A stretch of DNA of 64,000 nt from Massilia norwichensis (GTDB taxonomy: Bacteria > Pseudomonadota > Gammaproteobacteria > Burkholderiales > Burkholderiaceae_D), in assembly GCF_024753245.1 (NCBI RefSeq), contig NZ_JANUGX010000007.1:1-64000 (forward strand). The letters are read 5' to 3'. The translations under genes were made by a program, and so were the position numbers. Positions 8,493 to 16,482 of this stretch are shown here, piece after piece. The number at the start of each line of letters is the position of its first letter. Position 1 is the first letter of the stretch. A model generated the notes under the pieces. It was not told the origin of the DNA, made no database searches, and saw only the letters and a list, made by a program, of their open reading frames with translations.

Positions 8493-8998
8493 GGGCCTGG
8501 GTCGTGATGGGCGTGAGCGGCTGCGGCAAGAGCGAGATCGGCGCGCGCCTGGCGCAGGCACTCGGCCTGGAATTCATCGAGGGCGACCGCTTCCACCCGC
8601 CTGCCAACGTGCGCAAGATGGCGGCCGGGATCGCGCTCGATGATGCCGACCGCGAAGGCTGGCTGCGCCGGCTGGCCGCCGAACTGGCGCGTGCCTGCGA
8701 GGCGGGCCACGGGGTGGTGCTGTCCTGCTCGGCGCTAAAGCACGCCTACCGCGACATCCTGCGCTCGTCCGGCTGCGCACTCAGCTTCGTGCACCTGAGC
8801 GGCACGCGCGCGACGCTGGCGGCCCGCATGGCAGCGCGGCCGGGGCATTTCATGCCGCTGTCGCTGCTGGACAGCCAGCTGCGCGACCTCGAGCCGCTGC
8901 AGCCGGATGAGGAGGGGATGGTGCTGGATATCGAGGAGGCGCCGGCGGTGCTGGTGGATCTGATTTGTCATTCCCGCGCAGGCGGGAATCCAAATTGA
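8489..8998 (+). CDS. gntK: Gluconokinase
   Basis: A 169-residue GntK-family kinase that phosphorylates D-gluconate to 6-phosphogluconate in the cytoplasm. The Walker A loop GVSGCGKS is at residues 8-15 and the substrate-binding EGDRFHPPANVRKMAAGIAL stretch follows, then the SALKHAYRDILR region. It overlaps the repressor gene by four bases. The final residues (ICHSRAGGNPN and stop) are encoded by a dispersed GTCATTCCCGC palindrome rather than by gene-specific sequence, so the native C-terminus was probably replaced when the repeat arrived. Family enzymes are usually about 160-175 residues, so the core is complete. Confidence 0.92.
   Translation: MRAWVVMGVSGCGKSEIGARLAQALGLEFIEGDRFHPPANVRKMAAGIALDDADREGWLRRLAAELARACEAGHGVVLSCSALKHAYRDILRSSGCALSFVHLSGTRATLAARMAARPGHFMPLSLLDSQLRDLEPLQPDEEGMVLDIEEAPAVLVDLICHSRAGGNPN
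8967..8994 (+). repeat. REP-like palindrome, copy A
   Basis: GTCATTCCCGCGCAGGCGGG followed by AATCCAA. The ATTCCCGC / GCGGGAAT arms form an 8-bp stem with a 4-base loop. It overlaps the last codons of the gluconokinase gene. The same element recurs in inverted orientation at 9268 and at three other loci in the window. Confidence 0.9.
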
Positions 8999-9267
8999 GC
9001 GTCAATCACCGGTCAAGTACCGGGTGAGGCAGGGAGCGAAAATTCGGGTGTTGATTAGGGGGTAGCACGATAGCCGGGTCCCCGCGACTGGAAATACTGA
9101 TAATGGGATCTCCGTCCCGGCGGGCCAGGATATCAACAGGCCGATTTCGACCCGGTAGCGCCAGTTTATAGTGCACGGTCGTCGCTGCCTGGTTTGAAAG
9201 AATCCTTGCAGTGGGCGTTTTCAATAAGCTGACACAGCCGTCATGTTCATACTGCCCGACATTACAC
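8995..9267. other. Spacer between two inverted REP-like copies; unassigned sequence
   Basis: Elsewhere in the window the two arms of this repeat lie 22-28 bases apart; here they are separated by 273 bases. The insert is less G+C-rich than the surroundings. On the minus strand one frame is open for about 87 codons (roughly 9006-9266) with protein-like composition (for instance YKLALPGRNRPVDILARRDG) but with no ATG and no ribosome binding site. I do not recognise it. It could be an insertion or the remnant of a lost gene. Confidence 0.5.
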
Positions 9268-11097
9268 TTGGATTCCCGCCTGCGCGGGAATGACGCTATT
9301 CGCCGGGCTACCCGCCAGCGGCAGGCGCAGCGTGAACACACAACCCTTACCAGCGCCCTCGCTATGCGCCTCGACACTGCCGCCATGCAGGATCGTCAGC
9401 TCGCGCACCAGCGCCAGCCCCAGTCCCAGGCCGCCTTGCGCGCGGTCGATCCCGGTCGGGCCCTGCACCAGCGCGTCGAAGATCATGGGCAGCGTCGCGG
9501 CATCGATGCCGACCCCGGTGTCCGCCACTTCGATCACGGCTTCGGTATCGGTCGCGTGGGCGCGCACGGCGATGCTGCCGCCCTGCGGCGTGTACTTGAT
9601 CGCATTGTGCAGCAGGTTGTCGAAGATCTGTTCCAGACGGGTGGCGTCGGCCTCGATCCGGAAGGTGCCGACCTCGACCTGCCAGGCGTGCTGGCCGGCG
9701 TCGGCCAGGCGCCGCGTCTCGCAGCACTGGCGCAGCAGGGCGCAGGCGTCGATTGGGGTGCGTTGCAGCTTGACCTTGCCGGACAGGATGCGGCGCACGT
9801 CCAGCAGGTCGTCGACGATGCGGGTCAGGTGACGCACCTGGCGCCGTCCGATGTCGCGCGCGTGCGCCGCCAGCTCGGGCTTCACACCCGCCAGGTCGAG
9901 CACCTGCAGTGCGCCGGCGATGGCCGCCAGCGGATTGCGCAGCTCGTGGCTGAGCATGGCGAGGAAGCTATCCTTGGCCTGGCTCTGCCCCTCGGCCTGG
10001 CGCCGCGCATCCTGTTCGCTGCGCAGCAGGGCCTCGCGCTCGTCCTGCAGGCGCTGGCGCGCGGCGCGCTCGCGCGTCAGGTCGGCATGGGTCAGGCGCA
10101 GGCTGTCGAGCAGCATGTCGACCTCCGCGACCCGGGTCGTGGACGGCGGCGGCTCGGCGCCGCTGGCCAGTGCCAGGGCCGACAAGCGGGCCTGGTCCAG
10201 CGACACCGAGAGACGCTTCGCCAGGAACACGGCAATCCCGATCGCCAGGCCAAGGACGCCCAGCAGCGCCAGCGCCGCGTACAGGGTGGCGCTGCGCGCC
10301 TTGCCTTCGATTTCGGGCGCCGGCACGCCGATCGCCAGCGTCCACCCGCTCAGCGGCGCGCGGGTATACACGCTGTAGACGTCGATGCCGTCGTGGGTGA
10401 TGTGGCGCAGCACGCCGCTCGGCTGGCGCCGCGAAGCCTGGTACAGCTCTGGCCGCACCGGCTTGCCGACCAGTTCTTCGGCATTGCGGTTGCGGGCAAT
10501 CGCGATGCCATTCGCATCGAAGATCGAGATCACCCAGTCGCGGCCCATGGCCTGGTCGGCGAAGACGCGGCCAAAATAAGCAGCGTCGAAGATCTGGCTG
10601 ACCACGTAGCGTTTGCCCAGCCCGCGCGGCACCGGGACGTCGACCGAGATCGTCGGGCGGCGCGCCAGGATGCCGATGAAGTAGCCGGACACGCGCGTCT
10701 TCTGGCTCTCGTAGAGTTCGGACACCCAGCGAGCCTTGTAGGCGGGCAGCGCTTCGCCCCAGGCGATCCGGGTGTTGAACAGCGGCGTGCCGTCATAGTC
10801 GGACAGCAGGGTCCAGGACCAGGGCGTGCTGCGGTCCATCGCGGTGGCCTCGCGGTGCAGCTGGGCGAAATCGTCGCGGCGCAGCGCTTCCGAATTGACG
10901 ATGCCGCGCAGCGAGGCTTCGGCCACCGCGATCTCGCGGTCGATCACCAGCGCGCCGGCACGCCCGGTCTCCTGCACGCTGCGTACGCGCGATTCGCGCT
11001 CCGATTGCAAAAGCCTGGACAGGCCCACCGAGGCCACCAGGACGACGGGCACCAGGATGGCAGCGGCCATCAGGATCAGATAAGAGCGGGCTTTCAT
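9262..11097 (-). CDS. Membrane sensor histidine kinase with periplasmic Cache-type sensor
   Basis: About 611 residues. An N-terminal transmembrane segment (ILMAAAILVPVVLVASVG) is followed by a ~240-residue periplasmic sensor resembling dCache domains, a second membrane helix (TLYAALALLGVLGLAIGIAVFL), then HisKA with the H-box FLAMLSHELRNPLAAI, the N-box LLHNAIKYTPQGG, and G-boxes VADTGVGID and GGLGLGLALV. It should autophosphorylate and pass phosphate to an unlinked regulator, since no response regulator is adjacent. The start is uncertain: ATGs at 11097, 11121 and 11124 are all possible and none has a clear ribosome binding site. The last 11 residues come from a REP-like palindrome. Confidence 0.87.
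   Translation of the reverse strand: MKARSYLILMAAAILVPVVLVASVGLSRLLQSERESRVRSVQETGRAGALVIDREIAVAEASLRGIVNSEALRRDDFAQLHREATAMDRSTPWSWTLLSDYDGTPLFNTRIAWGEALPAYKARWVSELYESQKTRVSGYFIGILARRPTISVDVPVPRGLGKRYVVSQIFDAAYFGRVFADQAMGRDWVISIFDANGIAIARNRNAEELVGKPVRPELYQASRRQPSGVLRHITHDGIDVYSVYTRAPLSGWTLAIGVPAPEIEGKARSATLYAALALLGVLGLAIGIAVFLAKRLSVSLDQARLSALALASGAEPPPSTTRVAEVDMLLDSLRLTHADLTRERAARQRLQDEREALLRSEQDARRQAEGQSQAKDSFLAMLSHELRNPLAAIAGALQVLDLAGVKPELAAHARDIGRRQVRHLTRIVDDLLDVRRILSGKVKLQRTPIDACALLRQCCETRRLADAGQHAWQVEVGTFRIEADATRLEQIFDNLLHNAIKYTPQGGSIAVRAHATDTEAVIEVADTGVGIDAATLPMIFDALVQGPTGIDRAQGGLGLGLALVRELTILHGGSVEAHSEGAGKGCVFTLRLPLAGSPANSVIPAQAGIQV
9268..9294 (-). repeat. REP-like palindrome, copy B (inverted)
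   Basis: TTGGATTCCCGCCTGCGCGG then GAATGAC, the reverse complement of copy A. It encodes the last residues (SVIPAQAGIQV) and stop of the minus-strand sensor kinase gene. Confidence 0.9.
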
Positions 11098-11216
11098 CGA
11101 GCGATATTGTACTTGCAACATCATCACGCTGCCGAGTTTTCGGCCGGGCGCCCCACCTGGCCGCTTCGCGCTAGTATGCCGATTCCCCATCAACCCACGA
11201 GCACAAGGAGAGCGGC

Positions 11217-11816
11217 ATGGCGAAAGTACTGGTGTTGTATTACTCGACCTACGGTCACATCGAGCAGATGGCACAGGCGGTTGCGGAAGGCGCGCGCAAT
11301 GCCGGCGCGACGGTCGAGGTCAAACGCGTGCCGGAGACGGTGCCCGAGCACATCGCGCGTCCGGCCCACTTCAAGCTGGACCAGCAGGCGCCGATCGCCA
11401 CCGTCGACGAACTGCCGGACTACGACGCCATCATCGTCGGCGCGCCGACCCGCTATGGCCGCATGCCTTCGCAGATGGCGGCCTTCCTCGACCAGACCGG
11501 CGGCCTGTGGGCGCGCGGCGCCCTGACCGGCAAGGTCGGCGCGGCCTTCACCTCGACCGCCACCCAGCACGGCGGGCAGGAGACCACCCAGTTCTCGATC
11601 ATCACCAACCTGCTGCACTTCGGGATGGTGGTGGTCGGCCTGCCGTACAGCTTTGCGGGCCAGATGACGCTCGACGAGATCGCCGGCAGTAGCCCGTATG
11701 GCGCCAGCACCATCGCCGGTGGCCAGGGCCAGCGCCAGCCCAGTCAGCTGGAACTGGACGGCGCCCGCTTCCAGGGTGAATTGGTGGCAAAGACGGCGAC
11801 CAAGCTGTTCGGCTAA
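11217..11816 (+). CDS. wrbA: NAD(P)H:quinone oxidoreductase, WrbA type
   Basis: A 199-residue flavodoxin-fold protein. [16 protein letters not shown] (residues 4-19) is the FMN phosphate-binding loop, [24 protein letters not shown] the isoalloxazine loop, and [12 protein letters not shown] the WrbA-specific insertion. It is the usual family length (about 198). WrbA is a tetrameric FMN enzyme that reduces quinones by two electrons and protects from redox stress. It is preceded by AAGGAGAG. It converges on the KimA-like gene, the two stop codons sharing bases (CTAA). Confidence 0.95.
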   Translation: MAKVLVLYYSTYGHIEQMAQAVAEGARNAGATVEVKRVPETVPEHIARPAHFKLDQQAPIATVDELPDYDAIIVGAPTRYGRMPSQMAAFLDQTGGLWARGALTGKVGAAFTSTATQHGGQETTQFSIITNLLHFGMVVVGLPYSFAGQMTLDEIAGSSPYGASTIAGGQGQRQPSQLELDGARFQGELVAKTATKLFG

Positions 11817-13765
11817 ATCTTCATCGGGAGAATCACCATCTGCAGGCCGTCGAAGTGCAGGCGCCGCTGGATAGCCAGGGCCGCCTGGTTGTGCAGCAGG
11901 CGGATGAACAGGTTGTCGGCCTTGAACACCAGGCGGCTGGTGAAGAACACGGCATGCGGGAATTCGCCGCTGAGCGCGCGGCACATGTCGGTCAAGGTAT
12001 CGACCGGATCGGTGCCGAAGCCGAGGCGTGAGGTGGCCGGGATGCCGTGGCTGCGGCAGAAGGCGACGAAGTCGTCGAGCGTGCGCGTGGCGGACAGGCG
12101 CAGGCGTTCGATCTCGCCTTCGCCGCCGTAGGCCTGGGCATCGACGGTGCGGGCGCTCAGGAAGACCACGTTACGGAAGTGGCCGGGGAACATGCGCTGC
12201 ACCCACAGCAGCGCATGCAGCCCGCCGCCGCGCGAACCGCCGACGATGAACACGGCGGTAGGCAGCAGCGGGTCGAGCGCGCCCGCGTCGAGGCAGGGAC
12301 CGAGCGGCTGGTTGGCGAACACCTTGTCGACGTCCTGGATGCGCGCGCGGGTGTCGCGATAATGGCTGCGCACGGCCAGGCACAGCGCCACCACCAGACC
12401 GGTCAGGACGATGGTGACCCAGCCGCCCTCGCCGAACTTTTCCAGCACGGTGACGACCAGGATGCTGCCGGTCACCAGCAGGCCCGTCATCGACAGCAGC
12501 AGCCGGCGCAGCCAGCCCGATTCGTTGCGGTGGCGGATCCAGTAGCGGCACAGGCCGAGCAGGGACAGGCTGAAGGTCAGGAACACGTTGATGCTGTACA
12601 GGACCACCAGCAGGCCGACCCGGCCGCCGCTGGCCAGCAGCACGGCGGCGGCTGCGGCGCCCATCAGCAGCACGCCGTTCTGCGTAACCAGGCGGCTGGA
12701 CAGGTAGCGGAACTGGTGCGGCACCCAGGAATCCGCCGCCATGTTGGCCAGCACCGCTGGACCGCCGAGGAAGCCGGTATTCGCGGCCACCAGCAGCAGC
12801 CCGGCTTCGAAGGCCAGCGTGGCGGCCAGCGCGATCGCCGCGGCCGGGCCGTCCAGGCCGAGATCCGCCAGGATGGAGCGGAAAGCGACCGCGTTCAGGG
12901 TCTGGCCCGCGCTCGGCACGGCATGCCACAGCAGGTACAGGAGGATGATCCCGCCGGCGGTGAAGGCCAGGCTGCAGGCCATGTAGAACATTGTGGCGCG
13001 GCCGGTGCGCACGCGCGGCTCGGCCAGCGAATTCACGTTATTGGAGACCGCTTCGATGCCGGTGTAGGTGCCGCCGCCCAGCGAATAGGCTTTCAGCAGC
13101 AGCGCCAGCGTGAAGAACCAGGAGGTGTCCTGCGCCAGGCCCGCCGTTTCCATCACGGTGTCGGGCAGCAGCGCCGGAATCAGGGACGCCTTGGCGACGA
13201 TGCCGTAGACGATCAGCAGCGCATGGGTGGCGACGAAGCCGAGGAAGATCGGCAGCAGGATGCGGATCGATTCCTTCACGCCGCGCAGGTTCAGCCACAG
13301 GAGCAGCAGCACCAGCGCCAGCTCGGTACCCAGCTTCCAGTGCTGGAAGCCGAGCGGCAGCATCGAGAACAGGGCGTCGGTGCCGCTGGCGATCGAGATC
13401 GCCACGGTCAGCACGTAATCGACCACCAGCGCCGCCCCCGAGACCAGGCCGGCGTGCGGCCCGAGCAGGACGGTGGCGATGCGGTAGCCGCCGCCCCCGG
13501 TCGGGAACAGTTCGATCACCTGGTTGTAGGCGAAGGCGATGATGAAGACGGTGACGGCGGTGGCCAGCGCCAGGTAGAGGCCGAAATGGGTGTGCGGGCC
13601 CAGGGCCTTGAAGGCTTCTTCCGGACCGTAGGCGGAGGAAGACAGGCCGTCGGCGCCGAGGCCGACCCAGGCCAGGAAGGCGGCCAGGGTGAGGGAATGC
13701 CGGGTCTCGGCCTTCATTGGGTCGAGGGGCCGGCCGAGGAGGGCGGTGCGCAGGTTCGATAGCAT
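11813..13765 (-). CDS. APC-superfamily permease resembling the potassium importer KimA
   Basis: A 650-residue membrane protein with about 12 helices and a C-terminal cytosolic domain of roughly 170 residues. The first helix carries [15 protein letters not shown], with D39 and Y46 spaced exactly as the potassium-binding Asp and Tyr of Bacillus KimA (from memory of that sequence), and [12 protein letters not shown] and [19 protein letters not shown] match its next helices; the C-terminus [14 protein letters not shown] also resembles KimA's. It is usually annotated only as an APC amino acid permease. It lies divergently from KdpD-like and KdpE-like genes, which supports proton-coupled K+ uptake. 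Start at 13765 is the first ATG; 13717 is an alternative. The frame upstream of 13765 is a shadow of the kinase gene. Confidence 0.78.
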   Translation of the reverse strand: MLSNLRTALLGRPLDPMKAETRHSLTLAAFLAWVGLGADGLSSSAYGPEEAFKALGPHTHFGLYLALATAVTVFIIAFAYNQVIELFPTGGGGYRIATVLLGPHAGLVSGAALVVDYVLTVAISIASGTDALFSMLPLGFQHWKLGTELALVLLLLWLNLRGVKESIRILLPIFLGFVATHALLIVYGIVAKASLIPALLPDTVMETAGLAQDTSWFFTLALLLKAYSLGGGTYTGIEAVSNNVNSLAEPRVRTGRATMFYMACSLAFTAGGIILLYLLWHAVPSAGQTLNAVAFRSILADLGLDGPAAAIALAATLAFEAGLLLVAANTGFLGGPAVLANMAADSWVPHQFRYLSSRLVTQNGVLLMGAAAAAVLLASGGRVGLLVVLYSINVFLTFSLSLLGLCRYWIRHRNESGWLRRLLLSMTGLLVTGSILVVTVLEKFGEGGWVTIVLTGLVVALCLAVRSHYRDTRARIQDVDKVFANQPLGPCLDAGALDPLLPTAVFIVGGSRGGGLHALLWVQRMFPGHFRNVVFLSARTVDAQAYGGEGEIERLRLSATRTLDDFVAFCRSHGIPATSRLGFGTDPVDTLTDMCRALSGEFPHAVFFTSRLVFKADNLFIRLLHNQAALAIQRRLHFDGLQMVILPMKI

Positions 13766-13841
13766 GGCGGGTCGAGGTGGTGGAACAGGCTGCCACGATA
13801 GGCTGCGGCTCTGAAAATTGTCGTAAAGTCCGGCCGCCCGC

Positions 13842-13861
13842 TTGTAAACGCCGTGTAAACG
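13842..13861 (+). promoter_or_regulatory. Tandem TGTAAACG boxes, candidate KdpE-like operator 1
   Basis: TTGTAAACGCCGTGTAAACG contains two TGTAAACG copies exactly 11 bases apart, the spacing expected for OmpR/KdpE-family regulators binding side by side on one face of DNA. It lies 76 bases upstream of the KimA-like start and about 80 bases upstream of the KdpD-like start. Binding has not been tested. Confidence 0.5.
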
Positions 13862-13889
13862 TCGCCGCGCGGGGCACGGTTCCCTGCCG

Positions 13890-13909
13890 ATTTTTACGCC
13901 GCGTTTACG
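13890..13909 (-). promoter_or_regulatory. Tandem GTAAA boxes, candidate KdpE-like operator 2 (opposite strand)
   Basis: On the minus strand GCGTAAACGCGGCGTAAAAA carries two GTAAA boxes 11 bases apart and matches 14 of 20 positions of the site at 13842-13861. It faces the other way, so the divergent region has one tandem site oriented toward each gene. Confidence 0.45.
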
Positions 13910-13942
13910 CTCGGACCGGCGTGGATGGCTTACCATGCCGGC

Positions 13943-15523
13943 ATGTCCACGTTCCGCCCCAGTCCCGCATCGAAGGAGCCGCCCGCCTTTGAGCCGCAGA
14001 TCGGTCCCGTCCTGGCTGGCGCCGGCATCAGCCTGCTGACCGCCGCCGTGGGCCTGCCGCTGCTGCCGCTGCTGGACCTCGTCAACGTGGCGATGCTGTT
14101 CCTGCTCGCGGTGGTGCTGGTGGCGATTCGCCTGGGGAGGGCGCCGGCGGTTTGCGCCAGCCTGGTGGCCTTCTGCGCCCTGGTGCTGGCGGCGCACCCG
14201 GCCGATGCGGCGGGCTTCGGGCCCGGCGAATTCCGTTACGCGGTGGCGCTGGCGGTGATGCTGGCCGTCGGCTGGATCACGGCGCGACTCACCGCTTCGC
14301 TGCGCGAGCAGGCCAGCGGCGCGGTGCAGCGCGAAGCCCGTACCCGCGCGCTCTACGAATTCGCGCGCGCCCTGCAGCCGGCGCTGCTGACCGAGCAGGT
14401 CTTCGAGATCACCTTGCGCTATGCCGAGCGCACCTTCGACGCGCGCGGCGCCGTGCTGCTGCCGGATGGCGCCGGACGCCTGGCGCTGCCGGCCCACGAT
14501 GCCGGCATGCCGGTGCTCAGCGTGCTGGACATGGCTGCCGCCCAGTGGGCCTACGACCACGCCAGCGCCGCCGGCGCCGGCACCGGCACGCTGCCGGGCA
14601 ACCAGTATGTGTATCTGCCGCTGGTGGCGCCGATGCGCACCCGCGGCGTGCTGGCGCTGCGCCTGCCGGAACACGGCATGCCGGCGGCGCCCGAACAGCG
14701 CGGCCTGCTCGATGCCTTCGCGGCGCTGGCGGCGATCGCGCTGGAGCGGGTCCACTACGTCGAGGTGGCCCAGGAGACCGAAGTCAAGATGGAAGGCGAG
14801 CGCCTGCGCAATTCGCTGCTGGCGGCGTTGTCGCACGACCTGCGCACGCCGCTCACGGGACTCGTTGGCCTGTCCGAGTCGCTGACGCTGTCGCGGCCGC
14901 CGCTGACGGGCGAGCAGATGGAGCTGGCCGGCGCGCTGCGCGACGAGGCGCGCCGCATGAGCACCCTGGTCGCCAACCTGCTCGACATGGCGCGCATCCA
15001 GAGCGGCGGCGTCAGGCTCAACCTGCAGTGGCAACTGGTCGAGGAACTGGTCGGCAGCGCGCTGCGCGCCTGCCGCTGGCAACTGGGTGGGCGCCGCATC
15101 GAGACGCGCATGGCGCCCGGGCTGCCGCTGGTGCGCTTCGACGCCACCCTGCTGGAACGGGTGCTGTGCAATCTGCTGGAAAACGCCGGCAAGTACACGC
15201 CGCCGGATGCCCGGATCACGATCGCCGCGGAAGCGGACCTTGGTGCCGGCATGCTGCGCCTGCGCGTGCTCGACGACGGCCCCGGCCTGCCGCCGGGCCG
15301 CGAGGATGCGCTGTTCGAAAAATTCGTGCGCGGCGCCCAGGAATCGCCGATCGCCGGCGTCGGCCTCGGGCTGGCGATCTGCCGCGCCATCGTCGAGGCG
15401 CACGGCGGCCACATGCGCGCATTCAATCTGGAAGCGGGCGGCGCCTGCTTCGAAGTCAGTCTGCCGCTGGGCGAGCCGCCGGCGATGCCGGCCGCCGACA
15501 TCGTGGAAAGCCAGGAAACATGA
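13943..15523 (+). CDS. KdpD-like sensor histidine kinase lacking the KdpD/Usp N-terminal domains
   Basis: A 526-residue membrane kinase. Four membrane segments lie in residues 22-115 (DUF4118-like, the KdpD membrane domain), then a GAF-like region (about 135-270), HisKA with phospho-acceptor H298 in ALSHDLRTPLTGLVGL, N-box NLLENAGKYTPP, and G-boxes VLDDGPGLPPG and GVGLGLAICRAIVEAHGG. It is the C-terminal two thirds of KdpD; the ~370-residue cytosolic KdpD plus Usp sensor is absent. It overlaps the regulator gene by ATGA. Potassium or turgor sensing is inferred from family and from the divergent KimA-like gene; there is no kdpFABC. ATG at 13943 was preferred over 13925 because it gives the usual short N-terminus. 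Confidence 0.85.
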   Translation: MSTFRPSPASKEPPAFEPQIGPVLAGAGISLLTAAVGLPLLPLLDLVNVAMLFLLAVVLVAIRLGRAPAVCASLVAFCALVLAAHPADAAGFGPGEFRYAVALAVMLAVGWITARLTASLREQASGAVQREARTRALYEFARALQPALLTEQVFEITLRYAERTFDARGAVLLPDGAGRLALPAHDAGMPVLSVLDMAAAQWAYDHASAAGAGTGTLPGNQYVYLPLVAPMRTRGVLALRLPEHGMPAAPEQRGLLDAFAALAAIALERVHYVEVAQETEVKMEGERLRNSLLAALSHDLRTPLTGLVGLSESLTLSRPPLTGEQMELAGALRDEARRMSTLVANLLDMARIQSGGVRLNLQWQLVEELVGSALRACRWQLGGRRIETRMAPGLPLVRFDATLLERVLCNLLENAGKYTPPDARITIAAEADLGAGMLRLRVLDDGPGLPPGREDALFEKFVRGAQESPIAGVGLGLAICRAIVEAHGGHMRAFNLEAGGACFEVSLPLGEPPAMPAADIVESQET

Positions 15524-16215
15524 GTATCGAAACATCCCCCATCGCCCTGATCGTCGAGGACGAGCCGCAGATCCGCCGCTTCGTGCGCATGGCGCTGGAA
15601 GGCGAGGGCTGGCAGGTGCACCAGTCCGAGACCCTGAAGCGCGGCCTGATCGACGCCGGCACCCGCACGCCCGACCTGATCATCCTCGACCTCGGCCTGC
15701 CCGACGGCGACGGCGTCCAGCTGATCCGCGACGTGCGCAGCTGGAGCCCGGTGCCGATCATCGTGCTGTCGGCGCGCATCGACGAGGGCGACAAGATCAC
15801 GGCGCTGGACGCCGGCGCCGACGACTATCTCACCAAGCCCTTCGGCATCGGCGAACTGCTGGCGCGCGTTCGGGCGGCGCTGCGGCGCCAGCACAAGGCG
15901 GGCGGCGAACCGTCTGCGCGGATCGTCTTCGGGAAGGTCGAGGTGGACCTGCAGAAGCGCCGCGTGGACCGCGACGGCCAGCCGGTGCACCTGACCCCGA
16001 CCGAGTACAAGCTGTTGTCGGTGCTGCTGGCGAACCTGGGCCGCGTCGTGACGGCGCCGCAGCTGCTGCGCGAGGTGTGGGGACCGTCCAACTCGGACAA
16101 CGGGCACTATGTGCGCATCTATATGGGACATCTGCGCCAGAAGCTGGAAGACGATCCGGCGCAGCCGCGGCATTTGTTGACGGAGACGGCGGTGGGGTAC
16201 CGGTTGCAGCCCTGA
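15520..16215 (+). CDS. KdpE-like response regulator, OmpR family
   Basis: A 231-residue regulator: receiver domain with acidic residues VEDE at 12-15, phospho-acceptor D57 in LIILDLGLPDGDG, the conserved Lys in DYLTKPF, and an OmpR-type winged helix (residues about 130-231, HLTPTEYKLLSVLLANLGRV). Length and sequence are typical of KdpE. It is translationally coupled to the kinase through ATGA and is the likely binder of the tandem GTAAACG boxes in the divergent region. A REP-like pair follows the stop codon directly. Confidence 0.92.
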   Translation: MSIETSPIALIVEDEPQIRRFVRMALEGEGWQVHQSETLKRGLIDAGTRTPDLIILDLGLPDGDGVQLIRDVRSWSPVPIIVLSARIDEGDKITALDAGADDYLTKPFGIGELLARVRAALRRQHKAGGEPSARIVFGKVEVDLQKRRVDRDGQPVHLTPTEYKLLSVLLANLGRVVTAPQLLREVWGPSNSDNGHYVRIYMGHLRQKLEDDPAQPRHLLTETAVGYRLQP

Positions 16216-16220
16216 CTGCA

Positions 16221-16298
16221 GTCATTCCCGCGAAGGCGGGAATCCATACAGATTGGCTCAAGACGCTCAACATGGATTCCTGCCTGCGCGGGAATGAC
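16221..16298. repeat. REPIN-like inverted pair (copies C and D)
   Basis: Copy C (16221-16247, GTCATTCCCGCGAAGGCGGG...) and inverted copy D (16273-16298, ...TGCCTGCGCGGGAATGAC) flank 25 bases. Each arm is itself palindromic and the pair can form one long hairpin. It starts six bases after the KdpE-like stop and could serve as its transcription end. Confidence 0.9.
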
Positions 16299-16378
16299 GT
16301 GTAGACGATTTGCCACACCAGCAACTAGCTCTTCATTCATCGCGGGTTTTATAGGAAAATCCGCCAAGTATTTTCTGT

Positions 16379-16408
16379 TTGACACTAATTTCGGCCCGGT
16401 GCTATAGT
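16379..16408 (+). promoter_or_regulatory. Sigma-70 promoter of the first sugar ABC operon
   Basis: TTGACA at 16379-16384 and TATAGT at 16403-16408 with an 18-base spacer. The -10 box is identical to that of the laminarinase promoter at 38949. A LacI-type operator begins 14 bases after the -10 box. Confidence 0.75.
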
Positions 16409-16421
16409 CCGGCCAAAGCCA

Positions 16422-16435
16422 TGGGAACGTTTCCA
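16422..16435. promoter_or_regulatory. LacI-type operator (site 1 of 5)
   Basis: TGGGAACGTTTCCA, an almost perfect palindrome with the central CG typical of LacI-family operators. It lies just downstream of the predicted transcription start of the ABC operon, so bound repressor would block transcription. The candidate regulator is encoded at 20665. Confidence 0.75.
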
Positions 16436-16482
16436 GCCCGGACACGTCCACCATAAATGGCAGCCGATACATTGGAGACGAG

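Noticed and set aside
9211..11526. Plus-strand open frame across the sensor kinase gene
   Set aside because: It is the mirror of the kinase and WrbA genes, with no domain and no ribosome site.
13766..15535. N-terminal extension of the KimA-like frame back to 15535
   Set aside because: The region is the antisense of the KdpD-like kinase; the permease begins at ATG 13765, where its first conserved helix follows.
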